Source: Crotophaga sulcirostris
Lineage: Eukaryota > Chordata > Aves > Cuculiformes > Crotophagidae
Direction of reading: 5' to 3'
DNA length: 64,000 bases
Assembly: GCA_013397455.1 (NCBI GenBank)
Contig: VYZB01000341.1
Span: forward strand, 852,754 to 916,753
Positions 12,317 through 24,411 of this stretch are shown here, piece by piece (positions within the stretch are counted from its first letter, which is position 1; the number at the start of each line of letters is the position of its first letter). A model generated the notes under the pieces. It was given only the letters and a program-made list of their open reading frames with translations. It searched no databases and was not told the origin of the DNA. A program made the position numbers and the translations under genes.

Positions 12317-12343
12317 GTGGAGCCTGTACCATATGGGGCGAAG
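12317..12343 (+). CDS. SLC24A4: Candidate alternative 27-base exon of SLC24A4
   Basis: The segment sits between a good acceptor (tttgcaatttttag, ending 12316) and a good donor (GTATGT at 12344). It has nine codons' length and keeps phase 1. Inserted between exons h and i it would add GGACTIWGE without a stop. Nothing in known NCKX4 text confirms it. Confidence 0.2.
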
Positions 12344-14397
12344 GTATGTATGTTTGTAGGCACAGGGAATGAGACTAAAGAGCTGTTATGAAAATATAAG
12401 AGCAATGTGCTGCAGTAGGTCAAAACAGCTGCAGTTAGTTGTATATATGTATTTATAGTGACGTTTATAGTGAGGTTTTTTTTTTATCATGATATTTCAT
12501 CAAAGCTGAGTAATTTTGGTCACTGTCTCCTTAGTGCTCTAAGAAATAGTTCCAGAGTAACTACAGTGCTTTCATGTTTTTCATGACACTAAGATCAGCA
12601 TTTTGCAGACTTCAGTGAAGGAACTCACTTCAGACCAGTTAATGTGATGAGACTATTAAAAAGGTATCTGTCCTTTTTGGCTTACCAGGATTGCTGTCAA
12701 ACATTTCTTTTCCTTTGTCTAGCTAAAGTGAATGTTAAGCTACTATAGTTGAGTCCTCTTCTGTGAGGACTGGTTCCTAGGAAGCTTGTCTGGCTATATA
12801 TTCCCTCACAGAAAAACTGCCACACTCTTAACTGTACGAGTCATTGCTCCTTATTTTCATCATCAGCTGCAGTACTCAGCAAGGTTAATTTGCTTCAGAT
12901 GTTGGGGTGGGGGGAGGATAATTGCCCCTTTAAGTTTACCAAATAGTAGTTCTATTCTCCATTGGAGATACTAAGCTGCAAGTCAAGGCTGCAGAGTGGA
13001 CTCCTCAAGTAGGGCATATTTATTTGAGAAACCAAAGATGTCTTTATGATACCTCAGGTGGCCCCAGTGTATTCATTGAAAACTTCTTTTAGTGAAAGAA
13101 AGCAAAATGCTCAAATACTAAAGGATAAAAGATATAGCTGTGTACTAGTGATTTAATGGCTTGCTAGCTTTTTCTTGTTGAATGATAATGGAAGTATATT
13201 TTTCGTCAACTTCAAATATGTTGGAAGATGCTTGAGACAGTAAAGCCTTTATTGCATGATGTGATTTACGTATGTGCATGGATCCAGTCTTCTAAAAAAA
13301 AAAATCAACACTGTAACAAAGGAAAAACACCATCTATATAGACTTCTGTGTTTTTAGAACAGGTCCGTTTTAATTCTGTTGTTTGAGTTGAATGTTTTCT
13401 TAGATTTCCTTTCCTTCCTGACTGGAACTATGCACTAATAATTATCTTTCACTTCTACCTCTTAAATTCTCTTCTTCTTCTTAATGTAAGTAACTTAATG
13501 CAGAAGGGGAATGGGAGGGTGAAGCCAAGCTAAGCAAAGCAGAAAACAAGCAGCAAAGAATTTTGTTGGGTTCTTTTTTTCCCTACATATTATTACATGT
13601 AATAATTAATACTTATTACAGTCATATGCATATTACCTGCCCTGCTTTCTAACGCCACATGGGTATGTCTCCTGTCTGCTGAGCCTTGCTCTGCTTGCTG
13701 TGTGTAGTCTGTAGTGTTTGTGAGAATATTGGTTTGTTGTTGAGCTCTGAAAGTCCTTGCCTGTATTTGTGTTGATTCCCAATATAATTTTGTCTCTCTA
13801 TTTGTGTTCTTAACACAGCGGAAGAAAATTCTTAATTTTGGTACGAGTTCCTTTATATTAACAAAGGCTTACTTATAACATACATCTGTTGTTTTTCATA
13901 TTTTCAAATCTTGTCATGTTAGAGATATTGATAATATTCTGTAAAGATTTCCAAAAGGAATGAGCACAGCATTAGGGACTTCTGGATGTGCAGCGTCTTG
14001 ATCCAGTGGGACACCTTTGGAGGTTTCAGGAGCTCTGTCTACACTGGCACAGTGCAAGTGCTTTTAGAGAAGGCTTACAAAACCATAGTGGGGCATAAGG
14101 AAAGAAAACTGGTACTACAGCATGAATGGCTGGGCAAAACCTGCTCGCAGTCATCTGAGAGTAGGTTGCTGGATAGCTTAGCAGAGTGAAATCCCTTTCC
14201 AGCATGTGATCTAAAAAAACTGCACAACTGATGAGCAGATTCACCAGGCTGTAGAAATATTACAGGAAAGTTACTCATAAATTTTGAGCATTCAGATGAA
14301 TGTTACTCCCCACCTGTGCCTGAAAAGAATGACTCTAGGTGATGGGAAGCATGGTAAGGTCAATTGCACAACTAACTCTCTCCATTGTGATCATTAG

Positions 14398-14567
14398 TGA
14401 AGGGGATGCAGCAGTATGGCAAAAACAGTGTTGTGATGGTGGATGAGATCATCTGCTCCAGTCCCCCCAAATACCGGTTTCCTGAAGCTGGATTACGGAT
14501 TATGATTACAGATAAATTTGGACCACGCACCAGAATGCGGATGGCAAGCCGACTTATCATTAATGAG
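14398..14567 (+). CDS. SLC24A4: SLC24A4 coding exon i (cytosolic loop)
   Basis: The acceptor is gatcattag, with a weak pyrimidine tract, and the donor GTAGGT is at 14568. The exon completes a split Val codon and leaves in phase 0. It encodes KGMQQYGKNSVVMVDEI, then PPKYRFPEAGLRIMI, then FGPRTRMRMASRLIINE. The FPEAGLRIMI and FGPRTR motifs are conserved in the NCKX3/4 loop. Confidence 0.95.
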
Positions 14568-14724
14568 GTAGGTTCATTAAGGAATCAATCAATGACTGTG
14601 AGGCAAAGGGGTTGCCAAAGAGCTGTGCTCTTAATGATTCTGGAATTCAAATTCTCCCATGTTCATAGGGACAGACTGGAGCTATGTCTTTCTCTAGCAG
14701 CTGTGTCACAGCAGATTTGAAGAT

Positions 14725-15293
14725 GCATTCGCATTCCCAATTCCCTTTGAGATCATCAGTTCCAACCATACCCATCTAATTACTAAACCATGTCTCTGAG
14801 GAACTCATCTACCCGTCTTTTAAACATCTCCAGGGATGGCGACTCAGCCACCTCCCTGGGCAACCATTCCAGTGCCTGACCACCCTTTAGGTAAAGAATT
14901 TTTTCCTGATGTCAAGTCTGAACCTCCCCGGCACAGCTTGTAGCCATTTCCTCTCGTCCTATCACCTGTCACTTGGGAGAAGACACCAACACTCACCTCA
15001 CCACAAACTCCTTTCAGGCAATTGTAGACAGTGTTGAGGTATCCCCATAGCTTCCTCTTCTCCACACTAAACAGCCCCAGTTCCCTCAGCTGCTCCTGAT
15101 AACACTTGGTCTCCAGCCCCTTCACCAGCCTCTTTACCCTTCTCTGGACACACTCCAGCCCCTCAGTGTCCTTCTTGTAGTGAGGGGTCCAAAACTGCCC
15201 ACAGCACTCGAGGTGCAGCCTCACCAGTGCTGAGCACAGGGGCACAATCCCTGCCCTGCTCCTGCTGGCCACGCTGTTTCTGATACAGGCCAG
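14725..15293 (-). mobile_element. CR1 LINE, antisense, next to a splice acceptor
   Basis: Inverted CR1: the + strand has the complement of the 3' UTR (gatcatcagttccaacc) followed by inverted ORF2 text up to tttctgatacaggccag. The minus-strand open frame in this stretch is CR1 ORF2 C-terminus (LVRLHLECCGQFWTPHYKKD), not a host gene. The copy fills most of the 761-base intron between exons i and j. Its 5'-truncated end falls only about 35 bases before the exon j acceptor at 15327-15328. Confidence 0.92.
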
Positions 15294-15328
15294 ATTTAAC
15301 AAAGTCTTTTGTCTTTGACACTGTGCAG

Positions 15329-15473
15329 CGTCAACGGTTAATCCAGTCTGCCAATGGCTCAAGCAAACCACTTCAGAATGGGAGACATGGGAACATTGAA
15401 AATGGGAACATCCCTGTGGTGAACCAAGAGGAGGAAAATGAACAGGACAATCTATCTCCCTTTTCAGTGCCAG
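15329..15473 (+). CDS. SLC24A4: SLC24A4 coding exon j (cytosolic loop)
   Basis: The acceptor is cactgtgcag and the donor GTAAGA at 15474. The exon encodes RQRLIQSANGSSKPLQNGRH, then GNIENGNIPVVNQEEENEQD, then NLSPFSVP. The SSKPLQNGRH and IENGN text is what separates NCKX4 from NCKX3. A proline-rich run that I recall after this point in the human loop is absent, so the loop looks shorter here. Confidence 0.93.
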
Positions 15474-18400
15474 GTAAGACTTACTTTTCTAGGTGTTTTT
15501 GGTAAGGAAACAAGATAATTAAAATGCCAAATGCTGGGTTGTAAGAAAAGATGCCATATGTGGGGACAGAGGAGGAAGGGGATTGATTTGACTGTCTGAA
15601 GGCTGGATTAGATGACAGTAAAACTGGGCTGGAGGCTACATATCTAAAAGCAGATCTTAGGAAAGTGTTTTCCAGCCATCATGCACAATAATGGTAGAAG
15701 TTCTGGTTTGCCAGAGGTGGAGGGAAAGCAAGTAAGGCAGGTTTATATTATAAAACATGTCAGACCAACCCAGTGAGTACTGAACTGCTGGTAATTTTGA
15801 AGTCAACAGTTACTAATGGCCTGCTGGAGATCACTAGGCCAGAGGCAGCCAGGTGTATAAATATATAATGACTTGATTTAGTGACTGTAAGGGAGGCTTC
15901 TTTCTTCTTTGGAGGAAGAAAGGCTTAGGGGTACAAAGAGTGTTTAATATCTTTGACAGTGTTTAAAATTCTTAGAGTAGCACTATGTAATAATATTCAC
16001 TTTCAGAAATTTTTTGGAAGCTCTGGTGTGAAAGGCTATAGAAAACCAACCTTTCTGTGCTGCTACCCTTCACACATTGCATGTTGACTCTCCCCCAACC
16101 GCTTTGAAGATTAGACAGCAGAGATTAGATCACTCCCCACAGACATGTAGTCAGTAGTCATCTGTCACACACTTACTATTTAACACAAATATTACTTGGC
16201 ATAAATTAATATCACATGCAGTGAAAAAGAAGGAAGGAATTTCCATGTTGTATATGATTCAGAGATCCTGTTACTTCCATTGCTATCATTTCAGAAGAGA
16301 TGTTTGTGACCAAAAAAATACTGAAGCATAGTGTGTGAAGATCAGATAAAACCATTTGTTACTGTCCTGTGGGCTCTTACAGGAGCTTACTACAGTCAGC
16401 AGTTACGGATTTTCAGCGTGGGTGAAAAATGGAAACAAACTGATTCACTGAAGATAGGCCCATTAGATGGGTTCCTGGTAGTCAATGAGATAATGAAGAA
16501 ACTGTTTCTATTATATGGTGAAATAAGTGGATCCAAGTCAGCAGTATGCTTGTGCACATGAACATGTTGCTATTAATAACAAAAACAACAATAACACTAA
16601 CAGTAATAAACAACTTCTAAAGAACAAAAATGTCTCCTCAAACCATCTTAGAAATGTAGGATTCAGTGCAAGTGTTGGCAAAGAAGATTTTTTTAACTGA
16701 GTTGTTTTTAGCAAGTTTTTGGATTCGGGTTTTAATTAGGACAGTGCAATCATGCAGTTCTTGCATTCCAGGACAATGCATAAATTTAAGCATGTCGCAA
16801 ACATTACCTGGAGAACAAATTATCATATTTGGATTTGCTAAAGACTCAGAAAACTTGTTTATAAGTAAAAAATGGATGTTGGAGTAGAGCTTCCTAAGTG
16901 TGCGACATTCACTGGAGATGAGCTTTGAACTAAGGAGGGAGTTCTTAAGAAAAACCAAAGGCATAACTAAACGCAGTTTTTCTGCATTTTTGAGGAAGTC
17001 TTTAAAGACAATTGAAGTGTAGCAGACCAAAGTGAAACCACTGATCAAACAGTTCATACTGGAATGTAGCAAAAGTTCAACATGAACTCAAAAGAGTTTG
17101 CGTAAAAGTGGTAAACCGATTGTTCAAAATCCTCATTGTTATCTTCAGGTTTTGTTATTCCTCTGTTGTCTGGAGATGGTTATCTATTGATTGGATTGTC
17201 ATTGCTCAACTCACATGTTATGGGGGAGAATTCTTTTATTTTTGCTTTCAAAAGTACCACTTTAATAACTTCAGGGAAAATGTAAAGAACCAGCATCATG
17301 CTTTGTTGTTGTTTAAGTACTATGGCACAATCAGTAGCCTAAAAAAGCCCTTGACATTTAAAAGTGGCTTTAGGGAAAAGGTAGTTTCCCACAATCCCCT
17401 CTGGTTTTCTTTTGATATATTTTCAGAGCAGGAATAAGGCACATACATTTTCTAAAGATCAGAAGTTCATGTATTCTTTCTGTACTATAAAGAGCTCTAT
17501 GAAGAATAGGCTTTCACTTTCCAATAGGACTTTCCAAGTCAATTGCTTGCAGTGTGCTAAGTAGGAAATTCACTCTGGTATTTTAAGAGCTGCAGCAGAA
17601 ATGGCTATGAATTGGCCCAAACCTTTTTTTTCTGCTGTTCTGTACTAACCTTTCTTAGCCTAGTTTGGTGTTCGACTTTCCTCCTTCAAATTGTATATTC
17701 TAGATCCTTTTACAAATACAACTGTTTTCTGAAACAGAAATAAATCTAAGTGAAGTTTAAAGCACTACACCATATCTGAGTGATTCCTAGTAATCACTTG
17801 CCATCTGTAAGTTTTGCTTATTGTTCTTTTTTATCCACTATCAACAGCAATGCTTGCAATAAATGTAGGTCTTTAGCACACAGGTATAGAGAAAAAATGT
17901 GCCACATAAAAACAGTTCCAAACTGCAGCATCCAGCCTAGATCCCAAATATCAAAACATGCAGAGATTCACCCCCAGCGTGTGGTTCAGGCCCACCTTGA
18001 AACAGGAGGCAACATGAAATTTTTATTGAAACTAAATATGGTATCATACAAACCAACCTCTGGCTTTGGTTTCTGTGTGGGAAGAAACATTCTCTTTAAA
18101 AGAATTTCTTTCTTGACCTATCTTTTCAGCCATGATGATTATCTTCCAAGAGAAAGATTCATTTGAGGCTTTGCAAGTTGATTACAGTTGTTTGGAAACA
18201 GGACTAAAACTTTACCAAAAGAACCCCAAACAGATGAGAATAAAGCAGGATGAAACTGAGCAGGCATATGTTGACAACAAAATTATGTGTAAAAGCCCTT
18301 ACATAGCTCAGTAGTCTTTTAGAGCCCAAACTCAAAAAAGCACTTCTGTGCAGCTCTTAATGGATGCTTAAATCCCATTCGCTGTCACGTGTTCAGGATC

Positions 18401-20353
18401 CTTTAAAATACTCAGTGTTCTCAGCTGCTGCTGATTTCACAGAAATGACAAACTCCTCCTATTACAGGATTGGACCATAGATGCTTTTACATAAAAGCAT
18501 GATGGTGTTAGCTAAAATAGGAATAATAATTCCCAGACATAAAATGAGATGGCAATAAAGGAGATTAGCAATCCTGCCCATATGAAGACAACATGTAGGA
18601 TAGAAGCAAAAAGGAATTAACAATATCTACTGAAAACAAAAAAAAATGTTTGTACTGGATCAAACCAAGTGTTTATGTTACTTTATATTCTGACTCCAAC
18701 AACGACTTTATGAAGAAACCTGGGGAAGAATGAGACAGGACAAGTTGGTCATCAGTTATTTTCAGCCCGAAGAACTTCCTGGACTGGGTATAATGTCTGA
18801 GTATTTAAAAATCCTTAATGTATTTCTTCTTCATTAACCTGTCTAATTCTCATTGAATCTTTGCAACCATTAAATGCCCATAACAGCCTTTGGGAAGGAG
18901 TTTCATGGTTGTGTGAAGAACCATCTCCTTTTACTTGCTTTATCTGGCTTCTACTGGCTTCATTTGAGGTCTTCTTTTGTTGGAAAACACAGTGAACAAA
19001 GCAGACTCCATGTACTGCGCTTAGACACGCAGGATGCTGTAGCTTTTTCTTATATCCTCTATGGAGTTGTATATTCTCAAGGCTGAGACAGAAACAGGAA
19101 AGAGTTCCATGTGGAAATCTCTATAATTTCTGTCTCTGCAAACACTCATCCCTTCACTCTGAAAGGGTGAAGAGGGACTTGAGAAAGTCTGTAAATCCCA
19201 GTTCTCCCTTAAAAAATGTTGATAAAGTAGACAACAAGGTTAAAACATAGAAAATAAACCATGCCAAAGCCAAACACAATATGGGGAGTGCCTCTGCTCA
19301 GTTACATTTTATTTTTGTTGAATATTGTCGTGTGTAATATAGTACCGAATTAAAGCTTGTTCCTGCATATTGGAGCAAATTCTTATTTCCGGACCAGTTC
19401 TCATTGTACCGAAAATGCGTCTTTAAGAGGAAATTATTGGCATAATTCTGAATATGCAAAGTGTGGTAGAGGTACAGGCTGAACATAGAAATCTGGGTTG
19501 TTTTGGACAGATGTCGTGATCTGAGGTTTGGAATTTGTATTCTGGAAAATGGAATTTCCGAGAAAAATGTCAGTAGTTTGGAGAACAGTCTGTTTTGGAT
19601 GAGGATGAGAAGTTAAACCTTGGTATTTTCCACAGAAAAAAAAAATTGTTTCCAAAGCTCTATTGCAGAGGAATTACAATAAGAATGTTTTAATATGTCA
19701 GCTGCCCACTTGGAAGGCTGACAAACGCTGTGACTTCTTGGATACCCTTTTACACACTACATAGCTTCTCTTTAGTGTGGTGACATGGAGAGTCTCTTGA
19801 CTCCACAGTTCCTAGGGAAAGTTGCAGAGCTGAAATCAACAAAGAATTTCTAAAAAGGTGGAGTAGCAGCTGCCGTGTTGTATTTCCTAACAGCAAATTG
19901 AAAACCATTTTCCCAGAATTTTTTTAAATTGCAACAAAGGCCTTTTTTAGTGGAAAATAATTCTAATGGAAAATTCACAGTGGATCTGGTTTGTAATATC
20001 TCTTTCAGTTATTTCTGTGTTAAGTCCCATACTTAGGACAAAAATTTATATTCTTCCATTTTGTTTCGGCTTCAGCACATGCTCAGAAATTAATTAAGAT
20101 TTCAGATTGGCTAATTTACATATATTAAAGTTTTCCAGTCAATCTCAACTCTGAGCAACAGCACTTTCTAGCAGAAATTTTGTCTGGATAATTAGAAAGC
20201 TCCCAGTGTGGAGGTGCGTATATTACTGTTACATAGTTTCAGGTCTAGATTCAAATTAATACTGCTAATGATATGTGTATGTAAATATATTTTTGTAAGT
20301 ATAAAGTCTAATTAGGTCCAAGGGTACAGGTGATTTAAAAATCACTTTTCACT

Positions 20354-20412
20354 GGGGGAAAAACTGCTGGTGGGGGCGGGGTTTGGTTGGTTGGTTGGGG
20401 TTTTTTTTTTTT
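20354..20412 (+). repeat. G-rich patch with GGTT repeats
   Basis: The patch holds runs ggggg and ggggcgggg-like text followed by ggttggttggttgggg and a T11 to T13 run. It is low-complexity sequence in the intron. It could form a two-layer quadruplex but lacks four closely spaced G3 runs. Confidence 0.5.
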
Positions 20413-21859
20413 CAAATGAAAGATGATATTTATTTAACTTATTTAAATACCAAGTTACAGCATAAGGGTACACTTCTTCAGCACTGGGTGCCACACAAGT
20501 TCTATAACCCAGCATAGTAGGAGCTGAAGAAAACAGCCTGAGGTGGAACCGAGGCTGCGTGTACTTAAAGCTTCATATAGAAGTTTATAAAACCTGCCAA
20601 ACCCTGTCACAAAAGAGAAGGCAATTGTAAAAAGTGTATCAAGTAGGCTGCTTTGGCTGCTTTGGTTCAGAACTGTTCCAGACTAACTGCAAATGGCCAT
20701 TTGGCTTCTCTGTTAACCCAATAAACCCCAGAATTATAATACACGCAATTCTTGTTCCTTGAAGTCTCAAACCCGATTGCCATGAAATGAATGCAAACAT
20801 CACTTCCACAGACCACCTAGCTGGTAAAAACTGGTTCTGACTCATGACATTGTGTGGATAAAGCATCACCACTAATAGGGCTAGGAATTTTAATCTGACA
20901 CACATCCATTCAAATTAAGCGAGATAAGGGAAAGGCACTAATATTTCAGTTTTCCTGGAACTGAGCAAGCATAGCAATACTGGTGGAAAGGCACTCACAG
21001 TTAAGCATTTGTTTAAATATTTCAGGATCCCTGACAAGATTCATATTCCCCAGCAGAGGCTGAGTGCATCTATTTATTCTCTATCTGTTCTCAGGCAGTT
21101 TTGTTTCTTTTATTCATGTTATTGAAAAGAGAAATGGGACTGAATCTCCTCTGTGTAGCAGCACTGAAACCAGTCAGATTACACCCACATCAGATCAGAA
21201 TTGGATCCATCATTTTTCCTGTCAAACAGTCACCCACTCACCCTGCGTTTGGAATTACGCACTGAGGAAATTACTGGCCTAGGCTGTGCTGGCTTGTTTG
21301 ACTATGAAACAAGCTTAGAAACTTGGATAGACAAAGGGTAGAAGTTAACTAGCAGGAGTCTTCTAATGATCTAAACTCTAACAAATTAAACAGGAGGAGG
21401 TATAAATTACCTTAGGATATTTACAGCCTTGTTAACAGACTTAGTGAGATGTGAGCTAAGCAGTGTTATTTTCTGGATATAGCAGATGAAAAAACTGTTT
21501 TAAAAATCTGTATAGGAGTATATGTAGCCAGAGGGAAAAAGTACTTTCCTGTAAAATCTGTAATAGATCCCCAGTGACATGTGAAATTCTACAATTAGAA
21601 CTGACCCTAGGAAACTTTTATCCATTAGAAGTTCCACAGCCACAAGCAAAATGAGAATAAAGAGTCAAGCTTAGTCTAAGATTTCCTGGTGGGTTGATGG
21701 CATCTCAGAATTCACAAGAAAAGCTCAAATTAAGGAGCTGATTCATAACTTATGCAAGACGATTCAGTACTAAAATACATATCGAAGTAGATGAATAAAG
21801 ACTTTCATTTGGAATCAACAAGTTAAATTTGACTAGTAAGTAGCCTCATAAACCATGAA

Positions 21860-22420
21860 AGTACTATTAATTTTTAAATGTTTCATATTTAATTTCCTTG
21901 TCTGGAGGACAGATTTCCATCTAATTAGATTCACTGACAAAAACACCCATTAAACAAATCCTAAATCCCAGTGTCTTTGCTGAAAGAAAATTTCTGGTGA
22001 AATTGGTAGGAGCTTTCACTGATTATTACCTGCTCTTTATAATTTAGCTAAATAACTTTGCTGGAAGATGTGTATGATCATTTTCTTCAATGTGATCAAT
22101 TATTTTATTCAAAATTACGTATTTAATTAGAGATCATGTATAACATTATCAATTAATGATGGAAATCCTTACTAGCATAATTCTAAAACAATGTAAAGAA
22201 AACGCAGACAAAAACCACCATGCTGTTGGCAGCGATGCTGTGATTTAGCCTGATAAACAAATCTGTTGCCCTGCCTGCAGGATACTTCATGAAACATAAA
22301 AATATAAGTGCCTCATTTATTTATGGCCAAATTATTTAAAAATTCTTATTTATATATTGACGTTTATGTGCACATTTATAATGCTTCACTATTTTAAAAA
22401 ATTGAAAAGATGTGTACGTC
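21860..22420. promoter_or_regulatory. Candidate conserved non-coding enhancer
   Basis: This AT-rich, repeat-free block carries clustered TAAT cores (ctaattagattc, tatttaattagag, tcaattaatga), TAAACAAA-like forkhead text and a GATCAAT pair. Such a mix is typical of developmental enhancers, but AT-rich DNA produces these cores by chance. The call rests on motif density alone, with no alignment available. Confidence 0.2.
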
Positions 22421-23036
22421 TTCAGTAATGACAGTTCTCTGGTATTTCTCACTGGCTGATTTTGGAGAGCTGTAGGAGAGAGGTCAATATCTTCAGTTTC
22501 TTTCTTTCTTTTTATAGAGCATAAGAGACCATTTCAAGGTGATGCTGTATGCAGTTGGAGAAAGTTAACAAGGCTAGATCTCTTAAGTACCAGTTTAAAG
22601 TTCTGCTGAGGTAACCACAGTGAGGCCCGTGAGACGCATTTTCACGTTCACAGTTTGAGCCTGTGCTTCTGTTTGGTGGTGGTTGTTTGCAGATTTTTTA
22701 AAGTTTTTGATCAATAGTAGTATAGGTATTTGAAAAAGCAATAAACCTGATTGTTAATTTTGATTTTAAAAGCAGCTATGCTTTAAAATCATTGTAATTC
22801 TTTCATGGATTTACATAGACCTTGGCAGCTTTAACTATAAGATTCTGAATGTGCATGGAGAATTTGGTGATGAAAGCAAGTATAGATGAAAGGTACACTG
22901 GAAAATAAGCTGATATGCACAGTTGTAAACATCCTTCTGGGATCTTCTGGGATCATTGGCTGTGTTCAAAGAGGCGTTACTGGGTTTGGGATAGTGCTGA
23001 GAAAGCTAAACTTTTTTCCCTTTCTTTGGCTTGCAG

Positions 23037-23203
23037 ATGGAAAAATGAACAAAGTTAAATGGATTTTGACGTGGCCGTTGATATTTATGCTCTTTTGCAC
23101 CATTCCGAACTGCAGCAAACCACGCTGGGAGAAATGTTTTATGGTGACATTCATCTTATCCACTCTCTGGATTGCCTTGTTCTCCTACTTCATGGTGTGG
23201 ATG
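23037..23203 (+). CDS. SLC24A4: SLC24A4 coding exon k (second helix bundle begins)
   Basis: Acceptor ggcttgcag ends at 23036 and donor GTAAGC begins at 23204. The exon runs phase 1 to phase 0 and encodes DGKMNKVKWILTWPLIFMLF, then CTIPNCSKPRWEKCF, then a helix ending FSYFMVWM. The PNCSKPRWEK motif is conserved across NCKX3/4. Confidence 0.95.
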
Positions 23204-24296
23204 GTAAGCACATGTAGCAGACCTTCCCATACTGAGTGAAATATGCATCTCAAAATAGATATTAGATCTTTTATGTATTTGTAAAAGAAAGGCATGTAGT
23301 TGTAGTGCAGTGTCTTCAGCTCATTCTCTTAATTATTATAATTCTAGCTTTCTGATATTCTTTGCTGCACAAATAATTGGGCCTTTACTCTATAGGGCCC
23401 AATACAGTACAGGAAGGTTCCAGGTTGATTTTCAAGAACATGTAGACATCCACACCCTACTAGTAAAAGGGAGTTTAAATGAAAATATTTAACTCTCAGC
23501 AGCTGAGGCACCTTTACAAATCTGACTACAGGAGAACATGCATAAAGGCAGATGGATGGCATAAGTTGAAGACTCAGAAGTGGTGTAAAACACCTCAAGT
23601 AGACTTCAAGAAAATTCTTTTTAGTATGAGTATTACGATTGCTGGTATGTTTCCATTTGCACTAGATCTGTGAAAAGCAGTGTATCAGGTGTAGTTCTGT
23701 AAGTTGTTGGCAATTAAGGAGCATGCTATCTGAAGATTTGAGTAAGTTCATGTTCTTTCTTTCTTACTTGCTTTCAGTTTCACAAGTATACATTTTCAGT
23801 CAGATGCAAAACTAGGAAAGCTCCTCAAATACTTACATGTCTAGTGTCACACATATATACTTATAGTCATATATATATACACATAAAAAAACGTTCTTTA
23901 TATCTCTACCTATATATCACAACGTAGGTTGGTTGCAGTCCTTTTGAAGTTAGAAATAGCAAGAATCTTGCCATTCTTAGGAATAAAAAAAAAAACCCAC
24001 AGGTTGGAGTATGACTGTTTTTTTCCTTAAAAGATCAGTATCTCCTGTACAAAAAATGGAACATTTTGTTTGCTCATAAATTTTGTATAATACGACCCAA
24101 GTTACTTTTCCTTTTCACAGGATTGGTTCTGGGCTGGTTATTCCACAATTACTTAATTTGCAAAAATGGATAATTATCCTGAGTGTAATCCTACTGAAGT
24201 GCACACCAGAAATCAAAGTTAAGGGTATGCCACAACTATCCATGAATGAGGAGACTTTCCAAATATGATAAGTAATCTGTTTTGCTCACTGTTCAG
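23204..24296. other. SLC24A4 intron, no recognised element
   Basis: Intron of 1093 bases. A short AT dinucleotide-rich patch lies near 23850-23890, and nothing else is recognised. Confidence 0.65.
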
Positions 24297-24411
24297 GTGA
24301 CTGTGATTGGATACACCCTCGGGATACCAGATGTGATCATGGGCATTACTTTCCTAGCTGCAGGAACAAGCGTCCCAGACTGCATGGCCAGCTTAATAGT
24401 AGCAAGACAAG
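24297..24411 (+). CDS. SLC24A4: SLC24A4 coding exon l (alpha-2 repeat, first half)
   Basis: The acceptor is ctgttcag and the donor GTACTG, weaker than its neighbours, is at 24412. The exon runs phase 0 to phase 1 and encodes VTVIGYTLGIPDVIMGITFL, then AAGTSVPDCMASLIVARQ. It holds the ion-binding Asp of SVPDC in the second alpha repeat. Confidence 0.96.

Larger units (their letters stand above)
9691..14397. other. SLC24A4 intron with two candidate micro-exons
   Basis: Intron of 4707 bases. No clear repeat is recognised. It contains two short in-frame candidate exons (10196-10234 and 12317-12343), listed separately. Confidence 0.6.
15474..23036. other. SLC24A4 largest intron in the window
   Basis: Intron of 7563 bases that is AT-rich and nearly free of recognisable repeats. 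A G-rich and GGTT-repeat patch lies at 20354-20412. The stretch 21860-22420 is dense in homeobox- and forkhead-like core motifs and is listed separately. Long chance open frames, such as the one on the minus strand at 16638-17072, show no family resemblance. Confidence 0.6.

Noticed and set aside
14844..15371. Open frame of 175 codons on the minus strand
   Set aside because: Its protein is CR1 ORF2 C-terminal text plus antisense of SLC24A4 exon j. It is a repeat-derived frame, not a gene.
16638..17072. Open frame of 144 codons on the minus strand in the largest SLC24A4 intron
   Set aside because: The translation matches no family I recognise and shows no domain or splice context. It is rather long for chance, but nothing else supports it.
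22886..23239. Reading of SLC24A4 exon k as a 117-codon single-exon gene starting at 22886
   Set aside because: The first 50 codons are intron read-through. The acceptor at 23036 and conserved text start the real exon at 23037.
23850..23890. AT dinucleotide patch as a satellite or CRISPR-like array
   Set aside because: It is a short imperfect (TA)n run without regular spacers, and no direct-repeat array exists anywhere in the window.
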